From contig OZ020303.1 of the NCBI GenBank assembly GCA_963971305.1, positions 35,390,106 through 35,454,105 on the forward strand: a stretch of 64,000 nucleotides of DNA, given 5' to 3'. Origin of the DNA: Arcuatula senhousia (lineage: Eukaryota > Mollusca > Bivalvia > Mytilida > Mytilidae). This document shows, one piece after another, positions 36,901-48,692 of this stretch. The notes below the pieces were generated by a model. That model saw only the letters and a list, made by a program, of their open reading frames with translations, did no database searches and was not told the DNA's origin. Positions within the stretch are counted from its first letter, which is position 1; each line of letters opens with the position of its first letter. Made by a program: the position numbers and the translations under genes.

Positions 36901-38626
36901 TGTTATATTCCAATGTCAATATTTCCTACATCAACACATAGTATTGTGCGAAGATCCATAAAAAGTGTATTGATTACAGGCTACATGTATCGATACATAA
37001 GCCAAACGAGGTGACATGTCACATAAGTATTACAGAAGGGGTTTAGTCTTACATTCTATAGTTGATGGATTACTGCCATGTCCAATACACATCCATCATA
37101 ATGATACATTTTCATAATTAATAAATCAATACACATTTATCTTATCAATGTTTAGGTAATTTGATTCATCATTTTAAATTTATTTGATGATAAATTGACA
37201 ATTAATCTTAATTTGCAATAACAAAATAATATGGAATCATTAACTTTTATGTTAATGAGTATATTTTGAACATATGAAAATAATCAAATTGACAGATTTT
37301 TAAGAAAGGATGTTTCATTTCGGGATCACAGTAATTCGGTATTGAAACAATTTTAATGCAGTCACCAACATCATTGTGGTGGGACAATGTTCCTGTCTCC
37401 TGTGGAACGAAGATTAACGGGTCCTCTGGGCTGCTAGCTCTGGGGGTAATGTATCATGAGCTGGAGAACTCAGGGGTCTAAGTTTGTCTTTCGATATAGT
37501 CGCAGCAAAGAGGCCCGGCAGAGAGGTTTCATTGAAGGCTGCTAGCTGTTTTTCATTGTTTTTTTTAATTGCCGCTTGTAATGTCGCGTACACTTATTCC
37601 ATATCTCATTATATTCTATCCCATATAAATACTTGTATCCATTTCGCAATCTTAAAGCTAGAGACAAGTAATTCAAACAAACCTCGAGCTTATACATATC
37701 TTAATTAAGCATATCACTAATGGGTGGATAAGTCTTACACAAATGCTGACGTTTTCCTCTTGTTCAAATATCAAATATTTTTTCTTGAGCTTAAGACAAT
37801 TCTTTCATTAATAGAACACCTTAGTTTGTAAATACATGTTCAACGTTGATGGTATACAAGAGTACTCGTCGAGAAGAAAGTCAATATTTAAAGCAACAAA
37901 ATGAAGTTATTTAGATCAAAAAGTTATCGCGAATCTCATTTAATTCCAAACTTCCATTTTTTTTCAATATTAATAGACTTTATTATTGGTGAAAAATACA
38001 TGACGATCCAAAATATATTAATTTATCTTTTTTATTACATCTTTTGTTATTATTTGTTTAATGCGCTTTTAAAATTCTAAAATCATTTCATATAATACAA
38101 ATATCTTATTTTAACTTCATGCTAGTACTAATATACACCAACTGACATTCTGATTGTTAGAATTCTTCGGCATTATTACAATAGAAGATGTATTAAGCAA
38201 AGATAAAAAGGGACGAACATAACATTACAACATCGGAAAAATTAAGACATGACAAAAATATCCATATCCTATTCATTTATTTTGTTGCATCTTCAGAATG
38301 ATTCCTGTAGTCTATGTTAGAACAGTACTTACGATTTCCTGTTTAATCCATTTAAGAGCCGTTGACAAATCCTTTTCTCTGGAAACCAAATCATTGCCAA
38401 CAGAACACAAGTCTCCGTTCATGTGTCCATTTGTTTCTATGCTATTATTGTTCCTCTTGAGCTTGTTCACATATCTCTCTGGGAGGCAAACTAATTCATG
38501 GCCCTCCAGTGCCACAGAATCTAAAGTCGAGCCGTCCCGAAGACATTCTGGGATTTCTATGGTATCGTAATCGTCGTCCTCCGACGTTATATTAATTTCT
38601 ATATCACATTTCATCGAAGTATGCAT
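33945..38626 (-). CDS. FAM167-like protein, two coding exons
   Basis: Exon 1 is 38626-38333 and exon 2 is 34241-33945, both phase 0, giving 196 residues; human FAM167A is about 214. The donor GTAAGT at 38332 and a TTTCAG acceptor before 34241 flank a 4.1 kb intron. The join makes LSTALKWIKQEI run into LQMKEQDRSLMKQF, matching the FAM167 signature (a Leu-x-x-Ala-Leu-x-Trp helix, then a QDQ-like segment, then LRxxIxxL). The N-terminal half is acidic (SEDDDYDTIEIPE) and looks disordered; the C-terminal half is rich in Ser and Pro. There is no signal peptide or membrane segment. FAM167 proteins are poorly understood, so no function is assigned. It is convergent with TRPA1, and a non-coding 5' exon is possible. 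Confidence 0.75.
34242..38332 (-). other. Intron of the FAM167-like gene
   Basis: Mostly unique AT-rich DNA. It holds a diverged fragment of the SINE-like family (36655-36780) and a fragment of the GCGTACAC-type repeat (37520-37625). Open frames inside it show no recognisable domain. Confidence 0.6.
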
Positions 38627-38639
38627 GATGCGAAAAAGT

Positions 38640-39520
38640 CATTTGTTTAAAATGGAACTAAATGAACATACGATGTGAAGAACTTTTTAAATTTTCGGTT
38701 AAACTTCAGAATTACAATTAAACGACAAGTTTTCCTTTAGGATACTTAGCCAGCATGACTACCTTTTATCTAGTTTTTAAACTTTTAAATAAAAATCAGA
38801 CACTTAAATCCATTGAAAGGACAAAATAAACTACTTCTTTTCGTACGGAAAAAAAATCCTCATTGATTAAAAAGAACTGGTGTAATTCGAACGTCTGATC
38901 ATCATCCTAATGACACGTTATTTAGTGGATCGGAACGCCCTCTGTCACATTCCGGGTTCCCGATCGCTATCTTACTATTGAAGTCACACGTTTGTTGTTA
39001 TTTTGATAATAAATAGTAAAAATTTATTTTTATTACGCCATAGTTTGATTTGCTGTTTAAACTTTGATTATTCAATATTTACTTAATGTAAGATGACATA
39101 ATAATTTTAATATACATGCTAAATGCCATTTGTACGAAACCACTTTATTTTGACATTCTTTCGAAGATAAAGAAACCAAGGTGTTGTAATTTACAAATAT
39201 ATCTTATTTTGCAAAAGCAATTTGAAAGTAATTAATTTTCATATTGAATTCTGTTTTATAATCAGCTTCGAACATGAATTAAACCAATTATGCCGAGGTT
39301 ATTTTTTAAATATCTATTTTCTTCGTAAGAATAGATTAATTTTCTTTTTAACTGGGGTCTCAGTTAAAAAAACTTAAAAATATCACAATAATCTTTTATT
39401 TCAATTTTAAATAATCTATTTATTAGCTCGAAAATTTCCGAGTCGATTCGGATAAATACTTTTTTAAGCTTTATCACATGCATAACTTAGATTTTTAGCA
39501 GCGTACAAAAAGCACTCAAG
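38640..39520. other. Region upstream of the FAM167-like gene
   Basis: AT-rich DNA that probably holds the 5' UTR and promoter of the minus-strand gene. A slightly GC-richer patch lies at 38930-38975. No clear TATA box or other site can be assigned. Confidence 0.3.
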
Positions 39521-39529
39521 TCTGAAATG

Positions 39530-39725
39530 GAAACCACTTGTATTTTAATCGTCCGATCCTACCCGGCACCCCTCTGCCGTATGTCAGTCACAACTCTCAT
39601 CCTCATTTGGTCTTGTGTCCCCTTTACTCCACTTCATCATCACTTCATTTTCATTTTTTCATCCCTCTCATATCTTATCGAATCCATGCTGCTCGGGAGT
39701 AAAGCAATGCCTATCTATACATAAC
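39530..39725 (+). mobile_element. SINE-like family 1, 3' part
   Basis: CACTTCATCATCACTTCAT and GCTGCTCGGGAGTAAAGCAAT match the 3' part of the copy at 40190-40575, but the TAAC tail is degraded. Confidence 0.55.
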
Positions 39726-39825
39726 AACTAAATAAAAAGCAGAGTGTTTTTTTTTCTTTTTACAATGTAAACTCAATAAATGATACTTTCTCTACTCGCA
39801 TACTAATCCTGCTAGTTCAGAGAGT

Positions 39826-39990
39826 GAGATGAACATGTATGGGTGCATGATAAAATATACATGAAATGATGATGATGGTGATGATGATGCATGATGATGA
39901 TATAGTGGAAGAAATGGATACACTATTCTCACTTTTTGGACAGGACAGTTCCTATTTCTAGCGGTGTGAGATTTTTCTGTCTCACACCAC
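39826..39990 (-). repeat. Diverged SINE-like fragment with ATG microsatellite
   Basis: GATGAACATG, ATGAAATGATGATGATG and the following GATGATGATGC tract resemble the reverse of the SINE-like 3' part. Confidence 0.45.
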
Positions 39991-40189
39991 CCCATGTGAG
40001 ATAGCCTCGTGCAGTTTCCCGTTTATCGCTATGAAGTTTTCCGATCAGAACAATTTGACCATTTTGTATGAGAGACTCGTAACGTGTTGTTTATTCCAAT
40101 GTATCTAAATGTTTTTTTTCTGACTTAAAGAGTATATTACAATACTTTGCCAAAGTTTCAAACTTTCATTGTCTTTATTACAGCGCAAT

Positions 40190-40575
40190 AATATACACAC
40201 CAACTGTGCAGCCCTGACATCGAGAGATGCGGGGTCGTCAGGCGATAATGCGGAAAACCTGACCGCAAACCATAGTGGTGCACCGTGTTGGGAAAAATGT
40301 CACGTTCCTCGCACGTTAAAGAACCCTGCTGCAGGTCTCGGTAAGAGTAGGACCCGTAGGATCCCCATGCAGGAGGCGAAATTTCCCGTCCCTACCCATC
40401 ACTCCTTTTTCCAGTGGCAGTCAAAACTCTCCTACCCGATTGGCCTTGTGTCCCTATTTCATCCACTTCATCATCATTTCATGTTCATTGTATCACCATT
40501 TTCATGTTCATCTCCCGGATATAGCCGAATTCGTGCTGCTTGGGAGTAAAGCAATAACTAACTAACTAACTAACT
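40190..40575 (+). mobile_element. SINE-like family 1 with (TAAC)n tail
   Basis: From GCAGCCCTGACATCGAGAGA through CTGCAGGTCTCGGTAAGAGT and CGTGCTGCTTGGGAGTAAAG to a TAACTAACTAAC tail. The copies at 42300-42825, 51470-51945 and 52568-53050 end at the same point with the same tetranucleotide, so the end is a true 3' terminus. Frames over it are not genes. Confidence 0.72.
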
Positions 40576-40672
40576 GTGCAACGCTCGCATTCCAACATCA
40601 CATATTCATACGCTATGTTTTGTAAACAAATCCACGTTGTACAATTTACGGGTTTAGTGAGAAAAATAATCA

Positions 40673-40818
40673 AACACCGATGATTAGGGCAAGATAAGGA
40701 AATCTCCGACACCCTTGGGTAAGATTTCTTTACATTTGCAACTCGGCAGAGCCTCGTTGCAGACTTGAAATCTTACCCTCGGGGTGTCGGAGATTTCCTT
40801 ATCTTGCCCTAACACCGG
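40673..40818. repeat. Long palindrome of about 145 bases
   Basis: The left arm GGGCAAGATAAGGAAATCTC, CGACACCC and AAGATTTC is repeated in reverse as GAAATCTTACC, GGGTGTCGGAGATTTCC and ATCTTGCCCTAACACCGGTG. The arms are over 50 bases with few mismatches. The loop has its own hairpin GCAACTCGGC/GCCTCGTTGC. Likely a foldback MITE. Confidence 0.78.
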
Positions 40819-41552
40819 TGTTAGATTCTTATAGGCATATCGGGGAAAGGAATATTCACTGGATTAATATGGACAAATCGGTAAGGTTCTTGTTACTTTA
40901 GTCCAGTCTCAGTCCAGCCTTGTATGTGTGGCGTACGTGTAAAACCTAATCTTAACTTATTTCTCTATTTTGATCTATATTTGAATAAAACGTCTTCAAT
41001 CATATTTAAGTAACATTTTTAAATGTGTTCCAAAGTACGACAGTTCGATGACAACGTTGTTGACAGACATAATAGATTACCAACAAAAATTTTGGCTCAA
41101 CTAATAACAAAATCATTGAGCCTTTTACATAAAGATATTTTATGATTTAAATTGCAGCTATGACTAAATGTGATAATAACTGATTAAAATATTATCTTTT
41201 TAGGTTTTGATATGGTATGGAAAAATTGCAAGAATGCACTTGAGTTGAATCTTTATTCAAAAAAAAAAGAGCTTTGACGCGCGACATGTACAAGAAAAAA
41301 GATTTGCAGTTCGAAATTGAAATTATTCTTAAAGGCATTTTAAAACCGTGACATACAAAAACATCAGTAATGACTGTGGTACTCAAACCATATAAAGATT
41401 TTTACAGAAAGTAATTGCGTTCATATTTATTCGAGTTCTGACAATGTTACATTTCTTACATTTCACAAGTAAAATCAAGAAAGAAACATCGAATTGTGAA
41501 GAATATATATTTTACAGAAGACATATGAAACAAGTAAATCTGTGAGCTAATG

Positions 41553-42172
41553 CTCACTAGTGATACCCCCGCTCCCCAAACTAAGCCATGCATACAAGTT
41601 AAAAATACTCGATAAACAGGAAGTAGTTGACCTAGGAACATAAAATCGCTATACACCATATGGGACTATAAAATAAAGCTGTTTACAAAATATCAGAACC
41701 CTATCTGATGTAGTTGCTTTGGAAACTGTGACAGAAATTTTGCATTCATGTCCATTATGTGTAAAAACCTAAGTATTCGGTAAACAGGAAGTAGACTACC
41801 TAGGAGCATAAAATCGGTATAAACCATATGGTACTATAGGATAAAGCTGTATACAAAATATCAGACCTGTATCTCATGTAGTTGCTTGGGAAACTGTGAC
41901 GGAAATTTTGCATTTATGTCCATTATGTGTAAAAACCTAAGTATTCGGTAAACAGGAAGTAGACTACCTAGGAGCATAAAATCGGTATACACCATATGGT
42001 ACTATAGGATAAAGCTGTATACAAAATACCAGAACTCTATCTCATGTAGTTGCTTAGAAAACTGCGACGGAAGTTTTGTTACGGACGGACGGACGAACGA
42101 ACGGACGGACGGACGGACGGACAAGGGTAAAACAGTATACCCCCCTCTTCTTCGAAGCGGTGGTATAATAAA
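41553..42172 (+). mobile_element. pearl-like HINE element with three 168-bp cores
   Basis: TAAACAGGAAGTAG begins at 41613, 41781 and 41949, an exact 168-base period; the third copy runs on to about 42075. A (GGAC)n tract follows at about 42083-42122, then 15-20 bases, then a terminal hairpin (TACCCCCC, TTCTTCGAA, GGTGGTA) at about 42138-42172. Tandem cores of about 160 bases plus a tetranucleotide run are the published layout of bivalve pearl elements, a group of Helentron-associated non-autonomous elements. No coding. Confidence 0.8.
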
Positions 42173-42299
42173 CGTTAAGAATAATTTAGCAGGAACAACT
42201 ACCGGTATCTGACAGATCATTGAGCCATCAGTATCATATCATATTCAGTTTTTATTTTAAAAATATGGCAAAAAGTAGTATGTTAAAGACTGCTGGATT

Positions 42300-42825
42300 G
42301 TATAGTTAGTTAGTAAGTTAGTTATAGCTTTACTCCCAACCAGCACGATTTCCAGATGATTTCGGCTATATCCGGGAGATGAACATGAAAGTGGTGATAC
42401 AATGAACATGAAATGATGATGAAGTGGAGGAAATAGGGACACAAGGCCAATCGGGTAGGAGAGTTTTGACTGCCACTGGAAAAAGGAGTAATAGGTAGGG
42501 ACGGGAAATTTAGCCTCCTGCATGGGAATCCTACGGGTCCTACCCTTACCGAGACCTGCAGCAGGGTTCTTTAACGTGACATTTTCCCAACACGGTGCAC
42601 CACTATGGTTTGCGGTCAGGTTTTCCGCATTATCGCCTGACGACCCCGCATCTCTCGATGTCAGGGCTGCCCCATTCAACCACCTTCACAGTCGCTTTGT
42701 GGGCAAACCAGCCTGACCCGGTGTCAGGTTTCTGAGCGCTCTTTAGTGGACTTTTACCGACAAGCTTAGCGCTGCTGCGGGACTATTCGCCACCCGGAAC
42801 CCGCACGGGTTTTGGATTGTATAAA
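42300..42825 (-). mobile_element. SINE-like family 1, near full length
   Basis: The longest copy. Read on the minus strand it goes from CGTGCGGGTTCCGGGTGGCG and GCGCTAAGCTTGTCGGTAAA to a (TAAC)n tail that appears as GTTAGTTAG-like words at about 42300-42320 on the plus strand. Confidence 0.72.
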
Positions 42826-42939
42826 AAGGCCAACTTGGACAGATAAATAAATATGTTGTTTGTTGACTTCAATACTAACGGCAATAAAATCCGGCCTCAA
42901 GAAATATTACGATTGTTGTTATTCTAGAAATGATGTCGA

Positions 42940-44130
42940 TCAAATGTGGATCCTGAAGAAGAACTATTGGAGATTCTTAGCTCGAAATTAGTTTAACCAT
43001 GCAACAGCATCAAAACATTCAATTTCTCCACTTTTTACACTTCTATTCCACATGAACAACTCAAATCATGATATTCGCACAGCTGATAAAACGCAGCTTT
43101 TTCTAAAAGAATGGAAAACGCAGTTACAAATATCTGGTAGTCGATTACATTAAGACTTTTAAATTTGTCATCAATGAGTCTTAGAAAGACCAAATAGTCG
43201 ACATGCTCAATTTTTTTTATCGACAACATATTTGTTCAGTTTAGTGGACGTGTTTTTTCAGCAAACAATAGGGATTCCAATGGGCACTTATTGTGCATCT
43301 TTTCTTGCTCATTTGTTTCTACATTCATATGAAGCAAACTTCTTACAGTCTATTCTAGACAAAAATTATCGTAGACTAGCTCTCTCTTTCAACTTCACGT
43401 TCCATTATACTGATGATGTCCTTTCACTGAACAATTCTCGATTTGGTGACTTTCTCCATCTCATATATCCTCGGGAACTTGAGATAAAGGACACAACGGA
43501 TTCTAGGAAGTCTGCTTCGTGTTAAGATCTACATCTCGAAATTGACTCTCAATGAAGACTTTCAGCAAAGCTCTATCATGACAAACGTGATGACTACAAC
43601 TTTCCCTTTTTGTGTAGCAACATTCCATCCGCTCCTGCTTATGGAGTCTTTGTATCACAGTTGATTCGTTACTTGTGGGAATTACATCGATTTCCTTGGC
43701 AGAGCGTCACGTTTGGGACAGACATTGCTGACACAGGGTTATGTTGCTCCACGGTTGCTGTCTTCACTCAAGAAATTTTACGGTAGACACCAAATATGGG
43801 ATTTCTATCTCTCAAAAGAGTGCAGACGTTGGTTTGTCGTAGAAATTTGTTTCGTCTTCCTTTACCGGATTTGACACACTGAATTGGAAATTAGTAACAC
43901 GAGGGGTGTGCTATAGCAGGCAGGAACCGCTTACTCTTCCGCAGAATCTGAGTTCACTTTTGTTATGACTCGAGTTCGCGTTGTTGATTTCCGTTCGGTT
44001 GACGTGTTTCTTCATGCTGTTCTTGTTTACCGGTTTCGTCGTTGCCCTTTCGGACTTTTGAAACCCGAATGCCCCATTGGTGCCTCTTTGCTTCTCTATT
44101 CGGGTGATCAGAACGTTTGCATGCTATGTT
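42940..44130 (+). pseudogene. Penelope-like reverse transcriptase relic
   Basis: The readable frame 43232-43525 shows QQTIGIPMGTYCASFLAHLF, then HYTDDVLSLNNSRFGD and LELEIKDTTD, the palm motifs of a reverse transcriptase with a YxDD catalytic box (Asp codons at about 43411-43416). Before and after it, related peptides appear in other frames, broken by stops (for example APAYGVFVSQLIRY near 43633-43675). The element is dead. Assignment to the Penelope-like group rests on memory of these motifs, and a different non-LTR clade is possible. Confidence 0.68.
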
Positions 44131-44446
44131 CACTAGCTAAGTCAATTTTATTTATATTGAAAGTATCTAGTATTTGGTTTAAATTTTTACATTTCTCCTG
44201 TAATTCATGCTATTGAATCGCACAAATTCCAGTATATCAATTTAATATCTCTATCAGTTCAACTATCATGAAGGTGGAAAAGGGGAATCCCAACACAAAA
44301 ACACAATTAAGCATAAAAAATGCCTAAAACGAAGCACGAGTTATCACCAATCACGAAACACGGTAATTAGAATAATTGTGATAGTCAATTAAATTCTTCT
44401 TGATTTTTTAAAGTCTTTGAGAATATACTAACTAATAGAAAATAAT

Positions 44447-45971
44447 ACAAGAGGCTCCCAAGAGCCTGAATCGCTCACCTGAACTACACAGATACATATA
44501 TTTGTAGATATTATTGTGCTTAACCATATGCGATTTAAATTTATGAAATATCTTGGTTAGTTTTCAAGACATTGGGCTTAATAAGTGCAAATTTGGCAAA
44601 AATTAGGAAAAAGAACAATAACTCCCACATCAGCAGTCAGATCTTTTCCGAAATTTCAGGACAGGTAGATCTTATTATGCTGATCACTTTTGATTCTTGC
44701 ACAATTTTGATATCTGAAACCAGTTTTGAGTTATTAGCAAAAAATGAAATTTGCCCCTATGTTCTATTTTTAGCCATGGTGGCCATGTTTTTTTTAAATA
44801 AAAAATCTATACGATAGAGTTGTAGCATATAAGCTATCAAACAGTGTGCCATGTTAAGATGCAGTTGGTCTTACTGTTTCAGACAAGTCGGGGGGTGGGG
44901 GGGGGAGTAATGAACAACGGTAAATATTGACGCTTTAAGGGCCATAACTCCTAAAAGAAATGGTTCTACAGCTTTGACCTAATTACATGAATTGTAGATC
45001 TTGATGTGCTTAATCATATGCAATTTGAATTCTTGAAATATCTTGTATAGTTTTCAAGATATAGGGCTAAATAAGTGCAAAATTTTGAAAAAATCCAGAA
45101 AAAGGGCAATAACTCCTATGTTGTTTGTTGGATCTTCCTGAAAATTTCAGAGCAGGTAGATCTTGAGATGCTAATCACTTTTGTCTCCCATCAGAATTTA
45201 GATATCTGTTACCGTTTTTGAGTTATTTGCAAAAAACTGTAATTTGACCCCTATGTTCTATTTTAAGCCATGGAGGCCATATTTTTTGACGAATCAAAAA
45301 TCCGAACGATAGAATTGTAGCATTAATGCTGTTAAACAACTGTGCCAAGTTTGGTTGAAGTTGGGTGTATGGTGTCAGACAAGTTAATCTTGGAAATTCA
45401 GGGTAAAAGTAATGAAAAATGGTAAATTTTGACGCTTTAAGGGCCATAACTCCTAAAAGAAATGGTTCTACAGCTTTGACCTAATTACATGAAATGTAGA
45501 TCTTGATGTGCTTAATCATATGCAATTTGAATTTTTAAAATATCTTGTATAGTTTTCAAGATATAGGGCTAAATAAGTGCAAAATTTTGAAAAAATCCAG
45601 AAAAAGGGCAATAACTCCTACATCGGTTGTTGGATCTTCTTGAAAATTTCTGGGCAGGTAGATCTTGAGGTGCTGATTACTTTAACCCTGCCAGAATTTT
45701 GATATCTGTTACCGTTTTTGAGTTATTTGCAAAAAACTGCAATTTACCCCTATGTTCTATTTTTAGCCATGGCGGCCATGTTTTTCATCGAATCAAAAAT
45801 CCCCACGCTAGTTTTATACTACCTATGCTAATTAACAACTGTGCCAAATTTAAAAGCCATTGGACTTATGTTGTTAGAGGAGTTAACGTTTGAAAAATGT
45901 TAACGACGACGGACGACGACGGACGCCAAGTGATGGCAATAGCTCACATGGACCTTCGGTCCAGGTGAGCT
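44447..45971 (+). mobile_element. HINE-like family D, full-length copy
   Basis: Begins ACAAGAGGCTCCC and GAATCGCTCACCTG and ends with a GACGACGGACG microsatellite, GCCAAGTGATGGCAATAG and a terminal hairpin at 45941-45971 (stem GGACC/GGTCC, loop TTC, outer arms AGCTCAC/GTGAGCT). It has three internal cores of about 490 bases, each with CCCCTATGTTCTATTTT and AGCCATGG. Short frames across it are not genes. Confidence 0.75.
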
Positions 45972-45999
45972 AAAAATGTGAAATAACATAACATATCGG

Positions 46000-46065
46000 A
46001 ATATGTATACGCGACACAGTTCACATATTAAACCAGCGGTCATTTAGAAAAACCACAATAACCCA
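46000..46065 (-). repeat. Repeat B fragment
   Basis: TATACGCGACACAG, AACCAGCGG and AAACCACAATAACCCA are the reverse of the repeat B words. Confidence 0.45.
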
Positions 46066-46085
46066 TTTCAACATGTTCCCGATTT

Positions 46086-46460
46086 TGAACCAAAAAAGGT
46101 CCCATGTGGGGCCCGAGTGGTGAATAGGCCCGCAGCAGAGCCTAGCTTGTCGTAAGAGGCGACTAAGGGTCTTGGGATTTTGACGTCTGGTCAGTGCTCA
46201 GCCCACAGAGCGACCAAGTGTGTACCCTAGGTGGCTGAATAGGGTGGCCCTCGTCCGCATGGCATACGGAAATCCTGACCGCTGACCATAGTGGGCCAAC
46301 GTGTGTGGAGAGTGCCACTCTTCATGCACGTTAAAGACCCTTTTCTGGACCACCAAGTAGTGCACCACATAGGCTAAATTTTATGTCTCTACCCACCTCT
46401 TCCTTTTTCCTGTGGTTCTTCAAAATTTACTGTTCTTTTCTTTCCCACCCCAACCCCATT
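46086..46460 (+). mobile_element. SINE-like family 2 copy
   Basis: GTGAATAGGCCCGCAGCAG, AGCTTGTCG, GGTGGCTGAATAGGGTGGCC and GTGGAGAGTGCCA, ending in TTCAAAATTTACTGTTC and CCCACCCCAACCCC. It joins the next family D element directly. Confidence 0.6.
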
Positions 46461-46463
46461 TTT

Positions 46464-48692
46464 AGCTCACCAGGACCGAAGGTCCATGTGAGATTTTATC
46501 ATCACTTGGCGTCCGTCGTCGTCATCGTCGTCTGTCGTCGTCTGTAAACATTTTTTCAAACGTTAACTTGTCCGACACCATAAGTCCAATTACAACCAAA
46601 CTTGGTACAGTTGTTTAGTGGCATTATGTGAAAAAAATTATTGTTCGGATTTTTGATTCGTAAAAAAACATGGCCGCCATGGCTAAAAATAGAACATAGG
46701 GGTCAAATAACAGTTTTTTAAGGAATGACTTTAATAGATAGGTAGGGTCGTTTTACGCTTAATAAAGCGCGAAGCGCTTTATGTTGAGCGTAAAACGACC
46801 CTACCCATTTTATATCCCTATAAAATGACCAACTATTAAAGTCATTCCTTATAATTTAATTTCGTAGGATTTATATTAACTATCGAATATTCAACAACAA
46901 AAAATCATAGGGACTATTTCGAAAATGCCGTGGCGGATGAAGATGTTAGTGACGTCACAAGACCAAACCATATTATACAAAATAACATGGGTTGGTCCAA
47001 CCAATCAAATTGAGCGTTACATACCAAATTAAATTATTTGCAAATAACTCAAAAACGGTAACAAATATCAAAATTCTGGCCAGGATAAAAGTGATCAGCA
47101 CCTCAAGATCTACCTGCCACGAAATTTTTAAAAAGATCCAACAACGGATGTAGGAGTTATGGCCCTTTTTTAGCTCACCTGACCCGAAGGGTCATGTGAG
47201 CTATTGTCATCACTTGGCGTCCGTCCGTCGTCCGTCGTCCGTAAACTTTTTAAAACGTTAACTCCTCTGACACCATAAGTCCAATTGCAACCAAACTTGG
47301 TATGGTTGTTCATTAGCATTCGGTGCTTAGATCTGATGTGGGGATTTTTGATTCGTCGTAAAACATGGCCGCCATGGCTAAAAATAGAACATAGGGGTAA
47401 AATGCAGTTTTTTTGCAAATAACTCAAAAACGGCTACAGATATCAAAATTCTGGCAGAAGATAAAAGTGATCAGCACCTCAAGATCTACCTACCCTACAA
47501 TTTTGAAGAAAATCCAACGACCCATGTAGGAGTTATTGCCCTTTTTAGCTCACCTTGCCGAAGGCAATGTGAGCTTTTGCAATCACTTGGCGTCCGTCGT
47601 CCGTCGTCTGTCGTCCGTCGTTCAACTTTTCAAAAATCTTCTTCTCTGAAACCGCTTGGCCAAATGTACTGAAACTTAGTAGGGTTGTTCTGTAGTATAT
47701 CCTCTACAAATTTATCGTTCAAAATTTTGATTCGACAAAAAACATGGCCGCCATGGCTAAAAATAGAACATAGGGGTAAATTGCAGTTTTTTGCAAATAA
47801 CTCAAAAACCGTAACAGATATCAAAATTCTGGCATAGGATAAAAGTGATCAGCACCTCAAGATCTACCTGCCCAGAAATTTTCAAGAAGATCCAACAACC
47901 GATGTAGGAGTTATTGCCCTTTTTCTGGATTTTTTCAAAAAAAATTACTTATTTAGCCCTATATCTTGAAAACTATACAAGATATTTCAAAAATTAGATT
48001 TCATATGAATAAGCACATCAAGATCTACAATTGTTGTAACAGAGTCAAAGTTGTAGGATCTTTCGTTTAGGAGTTATATCCCTTGGATTGTAAAAATTGA
48101 CCATTTTCACAGTTTTATGTTCAACATTTCAAAAATCTTCTTCTCTGAAACTGCATAGTCAAATGAAATGCAACTAAGTAGGGTTGTTTAGTAGTATGTG
48201 GTCTACAAAATTATCGTTCGAAATTTCGATTCGACAAAAAACATGGCTGCCATGGCTAAAAATAGAACATAAGGGTGAATTGCAGTTTTTTGCAAACTAC
48301 TCAAAAATGGTAACAGATATTAAAATTCTTTTTGAGTAATAATGATCAGCACATAAAGATCTACCTGCCCTGAAGTTTTGAAGAAGATCTGACAATAGTT
48401 GTAGGAGTTATTGCCCTTTTTCTTTTTTTTTCTCAAATTTTGCTCTTTTAAGACTTATTTCTTGAAAACAATACAAGATATTTGAAAAATTTAAATTGCA
48501 TATGGTTAAGCACATAAAGATCTAAAAATTATGTAATGGGGTCAAAGTTGTAAGACCTTTCTTGATAGAAGTTGTTTCCCTTAGAACATTAAAATTGATA
48601 ATTCCACAGAGTAGCAGTCCTTTGTTATATCCAGCATATAAGTATCATCGAATACAAGGTGAGCGATTCAGGCTCCTGGGAGCCTCTAGTTG
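46464..48692 (-). mobile_element. HINE-like family D, nested inverted copies
   Basis: Three hairpin-type ends follow each other at 46464-46492, 47172-47202 and 47547-47575, each followed by ATCACTTGGCGTCCGTCG. Only one opposite end (GTGAGCGATTCAGGCTCC, GGGAGCCTC) is seen, at about 48660-48692. This suggests repeated insertion or truncated tandem copies. Confidence 0.7.
46719..47037. mobile_element. Foldback insertion inside a family D core
   Basis: The family D word CAGTTTTTTGCAAATAACTC is split between about 46718 and 47038. The insert starts with a strong palindrome: GGTAGGGTCGTTTTACGCT (46741) and AGCGTAAAACGACCCTACC, with an inner GCGCTTTA hairpin and outer arms AAGGAATGACTTTAATAG and CTATTAAAGTCATTCCTT (46720-46850). 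Confidence 0.7.

Noticed and set aside
40169..40549. Open frame of 126 codons on plus, and its look-alike at 42257-42679 on minus
   Set aside because: Both lie wholly within SINE-like family 1. The peptides are similar only because the repeat is; there is no domain, and other copies are broken.
44447..45971. Canonical Helitron ends (5' TC and hairpin followed by CTRR)
   Set aside because: A terminal hairpin exists, but no CTRR directly after it and no clean A-T insertion could be shown. HINE-like is used as a looser label.
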